Below, piece after piece: positions 15,937 through 22,857 of a DNA stretch of 64,000 bases. The DNA lies in the NCBI GenBank assembly GCA_963666765.1, contig OY762933.1, positions 1,488,001-1,552,000 of the forward strand, read 5' to 3'. A program made the translations under genes and the position numbers. Position 1 is the stretch's first letter. Each line of letters starts with the position of its first letter. The notes beneath the pieces were generated by a model. The model had not been told where the DNA came from, ran no database searches, and saw only the letters and a program-made list of their open reading frames with translations. Source of the DNA: Foliamicus sp963666765. Its GTDB lineage: Bacteria > Pseudomonadota > Gammaproteobacteria > Steroidobacterales > Foliamicaceae.

Positions 15937-15979
15937 GGGCGTGGGATATGATGGCTGGCGGTCCCCGGGAGGAAAGCGC

Positions 15980-17296
15980 ATGAGCGGTCGCATAGGAAAC
16001 ATCGAACTGGCGTCGGGCGTGCGCATAACGCACTTCTGGACCTACATGTACGCGTCCCTGATCTGCATCGGGATGATTTCGAACATGAATTTCTCCCAGC
16101 CCTATATCCTCATCGAGCACCTGGGGATCGCCAATCCGGGCGTAGCCGGCAGGATTACCGGCCAGCTCACCCTGATTACGGAAATCATGAGCCTGATGCT
16201 GATATGGCCGTTCGGGATATTGGCCGACCGCATAGGACGCCGCCCGGTCATCATGCTGGGCATCGGCATGATCGGACTCAGCTACGCCGTCTATCCCTGG
16301 GCTACGGATGTCCCCCAGCTCATGGCGATGCGGGTGATCTTCGGCATCGGCGTGGCCGCCGCCGCGGCCATGACGGCCACGATCCAGAACGACTATCCCG
16401 TCGAGTCCTCGCGGGGCCGCGTGATCGGGTTCAGCTCGGCCTTCAACGCGCTGGGCATCGTATTTGCAACCCGCATGGTCTCGGCGCTTCCCAAATGGCT
16501 GCAGGACGCCGGGATGGAGCCTGTGGCCGCGGGCCGCTACGCGTACGGCGCGGCCGCTATTATTTGCTTCCTGTCGATGCTGATATTCCGCTTTGGCCTC
16601 AAGGGCGGCGTACCGGAAGAGGTGCGGCAGCGGCCCCGCTGGTGGGACCTCATCCGCTCGGGCGTCGAGCAGATGAGAAACCCGCGCATCGTGCTCGCCT
16701 ACCTGTACGCGGTTACGGCGCGGGGCGCCCTGGTGGTGGCCGGCCTGTTCATGTCGCTGTGGGCCACCACGGCGGTGCGGGCCGCCGGCGGCGATGTCGC
16801 CGTGGCGCAATACCAGGTATGGCTGCCGTTCATGGTGGTCCAGGTGTTCGCCGTGGGCTGGTCGTTCGTGTTCGGCTGGATACTGGACCGCGTAAGCCGG
16901 GTCGCGGGGGTGGTCCTGTCGATGGCGATGGCGATCGTCGCCTACGGATCGATGTATTTCGTGGAATCGCCCCTGGATCTGCGCATGCTGCCGCTGTTTG
17001 CCCTGCTGGGCGCCTCCATGGCCAGCGGCATGATGAGCAGCATGGCGCTGGTGGGCCAGGAAGCGCCGCCGGCCAAGCGCGGCGCAGTCATCGGCCTGAT
17101 GAGCGTGTTCGGCTCCGTCGGCATCATCCTTGCCGCCACCTACGGCGGCGAACTGTTCAGCGCGGCAACGCCCTGGGCGCCATTTTTGCTGATCTCCGGA
17201 TCGCAGGCCGTGCTGATCGTGGTGGCGGTAGTCATCTGGGTGGTGGCGCCGGGCGACTGGAAGCCGGCGTCCGCCGCGGCCGCGCGCAGTTCCTGA
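15980..17296 (+). CDS. Major facilitator superfamily transporter
   Basis: A 438-residue inner-membrane transporter with about 12 hydrophobic segments. The MFS motif A is present between helices 2 and 3 as GILADRIGRRPVIMLG. Its substrate is unknown. The open frame begins at 15908, but ATG 15980 has GGAGGAAA at 15968-15975 and starts at the natural N-terminus; the extension is read from the repeat at 15890. Its last 157 bases overlap the 3' end of the CRTAC1-type gene on the opposite strand. Confidence 0.88.
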   Translation: MSGRIGNIELASGVRITHFWTYMYASLICIGMISNMNFSQPYILIEHLGIANPGVAGRITGQLTLITEIMSLMLIWPFGILADRIGRRPVIMLGIGMIGLSYAVYPWATDVPQLMAMRVIFGIGVAAAAAMTATIQNDYPVESSRGRVIGFSSAFNALGIVFATRMVSALPKWLQDAGMEPVAAGRYAYGAAAIICFLSMLIFRFGLKGGVPEEVRQRPRWWDLIRSGVEQMRNPRIVLAYLYAVTARGALVVAGLFMSLWATTAVRAAGGDVAVAQYQVWLPFMVVQVFAVGWSFVFGWILDRVSRVAGVVLSMAMAIVAYGSMYFVESPLDLRMLPLFALLGASMASGMMSSMALVGQEAPPAKRGAVIGLMSVFGSVGIILAATYGGELFSAATPWAPFLLISGSQAVLIVVAVVIWVVAPGDWKPASAAAARSS

Positions 17297-18963
17297 TCCA
17301 CGGGCGGGTTGAGGAAGGTCTGGGTACGGCCGTCGGCCCAGCAGACGTCCACGCGATCCACGCTTTCGCGGCTTCCCAGGCCGAAGATGGGCGCGGGCTC
17401 GTCAACCGAGTTGTAGCCGGTGGACGAGAATATCTCCCGCCACTGAACCAGGTCGCCCGCCGCCACGCGAACCCGCGCGTTGAGCCGCTGGCCTTCGAGG
17501 CGCACCTTGATCCAGTGATTGCCGTTGCCTTCATTCAGCCACAGGAAATTGCGCTGAGGGTCCGATAGCATCTCGCCGCGGTTATAGAAGGTCCGGGCCG
17601 TGCCGACGATGTCGGTGAAGCCGTCCCCGTTGACGTCGCCGCTGGCCACGCCCGCTCCGATGCTGTGCCCCTCGGCGCCGGACCCCGCGGTCACGTCGGA
17701 GAAGGCGCCGTCGCCGTTGTTGCGCAGCAGCGCGTTGTTGGCGGCCCCGACGGCGATGTAGAACTGCACGAAGTACGGGAGGTCCTCGACGATATCGTTG
17801 ATGAGCACGTTGGACGGCCCGCCGTTGCTCACATAAATGTCGAGCCAGCCGTCGTTGTCAAAGTCGCCCATCGTGCAGCCCCTGGCGCCGCCCTCATCTC
17901 CCGCGCCCGAGGCCAGGGTGATGTCGGTGAAGCCGGCCTGGCCGGTTTCCGCATAGTCGTTGCGGATCAGGCGGTTGGCCTGATCCGCGTTCGGCAGATA
18001 GGCGTCGATGTCGCCGTCGTTGTCCACATCGCCCAGGCAGACGCCGTTGGCGTTGCCGGGATTCAGGAACGCCCAGCCGGCAGGCGGCTGCCTCGAGCGC
18101 GTGATGTCCGCAAATTTGCCGTTACCCTCGTTCATATAGAGCGCATTGGGACCTCCTTCCTGGGGCGACAGCAGGTCGAGGTCTCCGTCGAAGTCGAAAT
18201 CGAACCAGCCGGGCGACCCCTGGCTGTTGGCCTCCTTCATGTTGTCCAGAAGCAATACGCCGGCGGCTTCGGTCACGTCCTCGAACTCGCCGTCTCCGGT
18301 GTTGCGGAACAGCGCCTGGTCGACATCGTAGTCGGCCGAGCGCCACAGCAGGTCAAGCAAACCGTCACCGTCGTAGTCGCCGAAACCCACGCCCCCCGAG
18401 GTCGCGGTTATGCCCTCGTTGGACTCGTCCTCGTAAACCCCCTCGCGCACCAGCCAGGCGTCGCCGGTTACGTCTTCGAAGTCCGGCACTCCGGTTTCCG
18501 CCAGCCGGTTGCGATAAAGGGTGACGGGCGGATCGTAGCCGCCCCTGGCGCCGGACTGCATGTTTGCGACCACCAGGTCGTCGTCGCCATCGAGGTCGTA
18601 GTCACCAAAGCTGATCCCGCGTCCCAGCCCGCCTTCGTTGGCGGCGCCGCGCGCTTGCGCAACGTCGGTGAAATAGCCGCGGCCATCGTTTTCCCACAAG
18701 CGATTGCGGAAGTCCAGCCCGTGCGTCCCGCTGTCGTTATTGGTGATGTAGAGGTCGGCGTCGCCGTCGCCGTCGTAGTCGTTGAAAGCCACGCCGGCGC
18801 CGTCCAGGCCGATGTCGGCGATCCCGCGCTCGGCGGCCTGCTCGCTGAATCGGATCGGAACGCTCTCCCCGGATGAATCCGTGCCGCCCTGGCAGGCGGC
18901 GAGCAATATCACGGCGGCGGCTACAACGGCGCCGCACCGAACACATGATTGAATCAAAGCCAT
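17140..18963 (-). CDS. CRTAC1-type lipoprotein with FG-GAP/VCBS repeats and ASPIC/UnbV domain
   Basis: A 607-residue protein with a lipoprotein signal ending in LLAACQGG (Cys at 24), so probably membrane-anchored. The body has about eight FG-GAP/VCBS calcium-binding repeats, for example FNDYDGDGDADLYITN, FGDYDLDGDDDLVVAN and MGDFDNDGWLDIYVSN, predicting a beta-propeller. An ASPIC/UnbV-type region near 500-560 ends at FLNPPVDQELRA. The last roughly 46 residues follow the domain end and are encoded in the overlap with the MFS gene, so they may be non-conserved. The biochemical role is not known. Confidence 0.88.
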   Translation of the reverse strand: MALIQSCVRCGAVVAAAVILLAACQGGTDSSGESVPIRFSEQAAERGIADIGLDGAGVAFNDYDGDGDADLYITNNDSGTHGLDFRNRLWENDGRGYFTDVAQARGAANEGGLGRGISFGDYDLDGDDDLVVANMQSGARGGYDPPVTLYRNRLAETGVPDFEDVTGDAWLVREGVYEDESNEGITATSGGVGFGDYDGDGLLDLLWRSADYDVDQALFRNTGDGEFEDVTEAAGVLLLDNMKEANSQGSPGWFDFDFDGDLDLLSPQEGGPNALYMNEGNGKFADITRSRQPPAGWAFLNPGNANGVCLGDVDNDGDIDAYLPNADQANRLIRNDYAETGQAGFTDITLASGAGDEGGARGCTMGDFDNDGWLDIYVSNGGPSNVLINDIVEDLPYFVQFYIAVGAANNALLRNNGDGAFSDVTAGSGAEGHSIGAGVASGDVNGDGFTDIVGTARTFYNRGEMLSDPQRNFLWLNEGNGNHWIKVRLEGQRLNARVRVAAGDLVQWREIFSSTGYNSVDEPAPIFGLGSRESVDRVDVCWADGRTQTFLNPPVDQELRAAAADAGFQSPGATTQMTTATTISTACDPEISKNGAQGVAALNSSPP

Positions 18964-18980
18964 ACCTCCACCCCGGCAAC

Positions 18981-21128
18981 CTACGCCGCCGGGACCTCAA
19001 ACGGCAGCGTGCGCAAACGCTTGCCCAGCGCCGCGAAAATCGCGTTGCCCACGGCCGGTGCGGCCGGCGGCACGCCGACCTCGCCTATGCCCCCGATCGG
19101 GGCGCCGCTGTTGACGACATGCACCCGGATTTCGGGAGTGTCGTTCATGAGCAGCATCCTGTAGCTGTCGAAATTGCTTTCCTTGACGCCATTCTCGTCA
19201 ATGTGGATCCGGCCGAGCAGGGCCGCGGTCAAACCGTAGAGAATCCCCCCGCTGATCTGCGCTTCCAGCGTGGCGGGATCCACCGCCAGCCCGCAATCCA
19301 CGGCGCAGTCTATGCGCTCGATGCGAAGCGCGCCGCGCACCACGGAGACCCGCGCGACCTGTGCCGCATAGGAGCCGAAACATGCCGAACAGGCAATGCC
19401 CAGGCCGCTGTTCGGACCGGGCGGCCGGCCCCAGCCGCCTTCCCTGGCTGCGCGGGCCAGCACGGCCGACATACGCGACTCCTCCGGCAGTAACGACAGC
19501 CGGAAGGCGTAGGGATCGCGACCGGCCGCGTGGGCCAGCTCGTCGATAAAAGTCTCGACGAAAAAGCAGTTGAATGAATGGCCGACGGACCGCCAGAAAC
19601 CCAGGTTGACCGGCGACTCGGCTTCGCCATGGCTGACCTCAAGGTTCGGCGCCCGGTAGGGCAGGTCCGCGACGCCCTGCAGGGCAGCGGTATCCACTTC
19701 CAATTCCATCCCCCGCATCTGCCTGAGCAGGGACGGAGAGGCGACCCGCTGCCGCCAGGCGGTCAATTCGCCTTTGTCGTCAAGCGCGCCGTGCATCAGG
19801 CTGATCGCCGCGGGCCGGAAATAGCCATGCCGCATATCGTCCTCGCGCGTCCACATGACCTTTACCGGCCGCCCGGCGTATTGGGAGGCAAGCACGGCTT
19901 CGGCAACGTAATCGTTCTCCAGGCGGCGTCCGAATCCTCCGCCCAGCGCGGGAGTGTAGATATGCACGTCTTCAATGGGCAGGCCGGTATGCTTCGCGGC
20001 CACCTGCTGCGCCCGCGTCTGGGACTGGGTGGGCGCCCAGACCTCGCAGCGATTTACGCGCACATCCGCGGTGCAATTCATCGGTTCCATGGTGGCGTGA
20101 TGCAGAAACGGAGCTTCGTACTGCGCCGTGACCCGGCGCGCCCCGGAACTCTGCAGGGCTTCCTGCACGTTGCCCTCGCTGCGCGCCAGGGGAGCCGGTT
20201 CGTACAGGGCGTTGACCAGCCGGCGGCGAAAATCGGCCGCAGGATCGGTCGCGCCGGCTGCGGCGTCGCCGTCCGGCGCAACCCACTTCACGTCCAGCGC
20301 GGCCCGCGCCTTGTAAGCCCGCCAGAAGTCCTCCGCGAGCACCACCACTCCAGGCGGCCGGTGGACGTCGCCCGGAATTTCGAACACATCCGCCACGCCG
20401 GGGAGGTTCAGGGCCGCCGTGGCGTCGTAGACCGCGCGCCGCTCCACGGAACCGGGCCAGGGAGACCGGTCGATCAGCGCGGTCAACTGCCTGGGCAGGC
20501 GCACATCGCTGGCGTAGCGCTCGGCGCCCAGGGTCTTGGGAGGAACATCCGCCCGCGGGAAGGACCTGCCGACAAGACGGTAATCGGACAATTCCTTCAG
20601 CGGAGGATTCTCCGGGGGCTCCAGCTGCGCCGCAGCGGATATCAGCGCACCGTATTCCAGCCGGGCTCCGGTGGCGCGGTTGGTCACCACGCCATCGCTG
20701 CAGACGCATTCGGAAGGACTGATGCCCCACTCCACCGCCGCCGCCAGCCGCAGCATCTCCCGGGCCGAGGCCGCCGCGTTGCGAAGCAGGTCGAACGAAC
20801 CGCTTACGGCCTGACTTCCGCCGGTGCCCACGACTCGTGGCCAGCCGGCGGGATTGTCGGGCATGGCGGCGACGGAAACACGGTCCCACGACACTTCCAG
20901 CTCTTCCGCGACGATGCGGGCCAGCGCCCAGGGGCTGCCCTGCCCCATGTCCGTGCGGTCGCAGACAAACGAAACCTCGCCCGAAGGAGCGATCGAAATC
21001 CAGGCGCTGGGTCGAAACTCGCCGGCATCCTCCGATCTGGCGGCAGGCAGGCATATCGCCAGCGTCAACGAGCCGCCGGCAGCGACAAATGCCCGGCGGG
21101 TCAGTCTGATTTGAGGCGCGGACTTCAC
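18981..21128 (-). CDS. Molybdenum hydroxylase large subunit (xanthine dehydrogenase family, IorB-like), exported
   Basis: A 715-residue protein with a twin-arginine type leader (LTRRAFVAAGGSLTLAICL), so folded export with its cofactor is likely. The molybdopterin-binding features include GGGFGRRLENDYVAEA, RSVGHSFNCFFVETFIDELA and a C-terminal IGEVGVPP, whose Glu is the catalytic base of the family. IorB-like enzymes hydroxylate N-heterocycles or oxidise aldehydes; the substrate here is unknown. GTG 21128 is chosen since the frame above it is tRNA-Ser. No [2Fe-2S] small subunit gene is adjacent. Confidence 0.88.
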   Translation of the reverse strand: MKSAPQIRLTRRAFVAAGGSLTLAICLPAARSEDAGEFRPSAWISIAPSGEVSFVCDRTDMGQGSPWALARIVAEELEVSWDRVSVAAMPDNPAGWPRVVGTGGSQAVSGSFDLLRNAAASAREMLRLAAAVEWGISPSECVCSDGVVTNRATGARLEYGALISAAAQLEPPENPPLKELSDYRLVGRSFPRADVPPKTLGAERYASDVRLPRQLTALIDRSPWPGSVERRAVYDATAALNLPGVADVFEIPGDVHRPPGVVVLAEDFWRAYKARAALDVKWVAPDGDAAAGATDPAADFRRRLVNALYEPAPLARSEGNVQEALQSSGARRVTAQYEAPFLHHATMEPMNCTADVRVNRCEVWAPTQSQTRAQQVAAKHTGLPIEDVHIYTPALGGGFGRRLENDYVAEAVLASQYAGRPVKVMWTREDDMRHGYFRPAAISLMHGALDDKGELTAWRQRVASPSLLRQMRGMELEVDTAALQGVADLPYRAPNLEVSHGEAESPVNLGFWRSVGHSFNCFFVETFIDELAHAAGRDPYAFRLSLLPEESRMSAVLARAAREGGWGRPPGPNSGLGIACSACFGSYAAQVARVSVVRGALRIERIDCAVDCGLAVDPATLEAQISGGILYGLTAALLGRIHIDENGVKESNFDSYRMLLMNDTPEIRVHVVNSGAPIGGIGEVGVPPAAPAVGNAIFAALGKRLRTLPFEVPAA

Positions 21129-21154
21129 GCGGGCGCTTTGGCCCCGGCTTGATT

Positions 21155-21245
21155 TGGCGGAGAGGGTGGGATTCGAACCCACGAAGGGCTTCTAACCCTT
21201 ACTCCCTTAGCAGGGGAGCGCTTTCGTCCGCTCAGCCACCTCTCC
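21155..21245 (-). tRNA. tRNA-Ser (anticodon GCT)
   Basis: Acceptor GGAGAGG pairs with CCTCTCC, there is a long variable arm typical of Ser, the anticodon loop is CTGCTAA, the T-arm is GTGGGTTCGAATCCCAC, and CCA is encoded (21155-21157). Confidence 0.96.
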
Positions 21246-21263
21246 GCACGTGCGGCGCCTGCA

Positions 21264-21461
21264 CTAGGACTCCTCGTCGTCGCCGCCGGCACTGCCCTGT
21301 TCTTCAACGATTCGCTGGTAGACCTCTTCGCGATGCACCGTCACTTCGCGCGGCGCCTCGACGCCCAGCCGGACCTGGTTGCCCCGTATGTCCAGCACCG
21401 CAATGCGCACGTTATCGCCAACGATTACGGCCTCTCCGGACCGGCGGGTAAGAATCAGCAT
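21264..21461 (-). CDS. csrA: Carbon storage regulator CsrA
   Basis: A 65-residue RNA-binding global regulator: MLILTRRSGEAVIVGDN, then RLGVEAPREVTVHREEVY, the core of all CsrA proteins, with Arg at the RNA-contact position of REVTVHREE. The tail (EQGSAGGDDEES) is acidic. The open frame begins further up, but ATG 21461 has AGGAGG 8 bp before it and gives the standard N-terminus. It is located just upstream of tRNA-Ser on the same strand, as in many gammaproteobacteria. Confidence 0.97.
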   Translation of the reverse strand: MLILTRRSGEAVIVGDNVRIAVLDIRGNQVRLGVEAPREVTVHREEVYQRIVEEQGSAGGDDEES

Positions 21462-21705
21462 TCCCCAAGCCTCCTGGGCGAGCTCTTGCGCCGCGCGGCT
21501 ATTGCCCGCCCTCATTGTTGTGGGAAGAAATCATAACGCGGAATCGGCAATGACGCCACTTCAAGGGATCATTCGGCTTCGGCGTTTGCGCTGATGGCCC
21601 TGGTGGTCTGGCGTTTCCGGGCCGGCGTCCTGAAGCGGGGCTACGAGGACCTGCTGATGAATCTCCGCCCGATTGGCCGGAGGGCGGAGTGGCTGAACTG
21701 CGTCT

Positions 21706-22446
21706 CTAGCCGCGCGGCGTGTACAGGCCGGGATTGGCCAGGATGGGTTGAAGCGCCGCGTGTATCCGGTCCGCCATGCGCTCAAGTTTGGCGGGAGTGT
21801 CCAGCAGGTCCTGCCGCACCTCGAGAGCCGCGTACGGAAATTGGCGCCGCTCGGCATGATGGTCGACGGTGAAGTCCTCGGGGTGCCTCCCGGAATACGG
21901 CAGGTTATCGCCCACCAGCAGCGTCCCATCCTCGCGCAGGCCATCGAGCAGCGGGCGGGCGATCCGCCCGTCCAGGTCCCACAACACGCCGCAATCCCAG
22001 CGCCGGTCCGCGCCGTCAAGGTAACGGGTGAAGCTGTGTATCGCGATCAGCACCGGCGCTTGAACGACTGTGCACAGGCGATCCAGTTCCGCGTCTATCG
22101 CGCCGTGGTACGGCCGGTATATGGCCTGTGCCCTGAGCTCCCTTGCCTCATCGCTCAATCCCCGGTTGCCGGGAACCTCAACGCCGTCGCTCATGTCGAG
22201 AAAGGCCGACATGTCCGTAAGCGCGCGGTTGCAGTCCACGACCAGGCGCGAATAGTTGCACAGCACGGCCGTGGCGTTCAGGCGCGCGCTCAAGGCCAGC
22301 GACAGGTCGCCCGCGCCGAGATCCTGGGCTATGTGGCTTGCGCGATGCTGCGGCGCGAGGCCGAGATGATTCAGGGCGCGCGGAAATCCTCGCCCCGCAT
22401 GATCGCAAACCACCAGCTGGGGCGCGGCGGCGCCAGCCCTGTGCAC
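21706..22446 (-). CDS. N-formylglutamate amidohydrolase family protein
   Basis: A 246-residue metal-dependent hydrolase of the FGase family. LVVCDHAGRGFP holds the first metal ligand, VDCNRALTD follows, IAIHSFTRYL gives a second ligand, and VDHHAERRQFPYAALEVRQDLL fits the C-terminal block. The first standard start is GTG 22446. The in-frame codons above it (LLDASDPAPYQ) still resemble the family N-terminus, but no ATG, GTG or TTG occurs there, so the real start may be a rare codon or the sequence may hold an error. The substrate may be a formyl- or acyl-amino acid. Confidence 0.8.
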   Translation of the reverse strand: MHRAGAAAPQLVVCDHAGRGFPRALNHLGLAPQHRASHIAQDLGAGDLSLALSARLNATAVLCNYSRLVVDCNRALTDMSAFLDMSDGVEVPGNRGLSDEARELRAQAIYRPYHGAIDAELDRLCTVVQAPVLIAIHSFTRYLDGADRRWDCGVLWDLDGRIARPLLDGLREDGTLLVGDNLPYSGRHPEDFTVDHHAERRQFPYAALEVRQDLLDTPAKLERMADRIHAALQPILANPGLYTPRG

Positions 22447-22569
22447 CTGGTACGGGGCGGGATCGGATGCGTCCAGCAGGTCGGAGGAGCGAGCGTTCAG
22501 TGCGCCGGATGAAATCTTCCTGTCCCCGCAAACAAATCCATCACCAAGTCAATTTCCCGATATGCAATA

Positions 22570-22644
22570 TGGCGTCCCCAAGGGGATTCGAACCCCTGTT
22601 GCCGGCGTGAAAGGCCGGTGTCCTAACCACTAGACGATGGGGAC
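22570..22644 (-). tRNA. tRNA-Glu (anticodon TTC)
   Basis: Acceptor GTCCCCA pairs with TGGGGAC, the anticodon loop is CTTTCAC, the T-arm is AGGGGTTCGAATCCCCT, and CCA is encoded. It lies 10 bp downstream of tRNA-Ala in the same direction and is probably cotranscribed. Confidence 0.96.
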
Positions 22645-22654
22645 TCAAGAATTC

Positions 22655-22730
<76 letters not shown>

Positions 22731-22796
22731 AACACAAGGGGCGTAGTTTATCCGCAAGAACATTCTTGCGCCAGTTGGAGCGGCTTTTCGGCATTA

Positions 22797-22825
22797 TTGA
22801 CAACGTTGTCATTCACGGATAGAGT
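22797..22825 (+). promoter_or_regulatory. Promoter of the TonB-dependent receptor with overlapping palindromic operator
   Basis: A perfect -35 box TTGACA (22797-22802), 17 bp spacer and -10 box TAGAGT (22820-22825) lie 33 bp before the receptor start. A perfect 14-bp palindrome TGACAACGTTGTCA (22798-22811), with the central CG typical of LacI-family operators, covers the -35 box. The LacI-family regulator gene at 25711 is the obvious candidate to bind it; that link is inferred. Confidence 0.75.
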
Positions 22826-22857
22826 CAGGGAATCCGGTCCAGCTGAGGAGGGGACCC

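Noticed and set aside
15776..16810. 344-codon open frame on the minus strand
   Set aside because: Shadow of the MFS transporter, with His/Asp/Arg-rich composition typical of antisense frames in GC-rich genes.
19578..21152. 524-codon open frame on the plus strand
   Set aside because: Antisense shadow of the molybdenum hydroxylase, with no family features.
21129..21182. Upstream extension of the molybdenum hydroxylase
   Set aside because: It reads through the tRNA-Ser gene, and the twin-arginine leader begins after GTG 21128.
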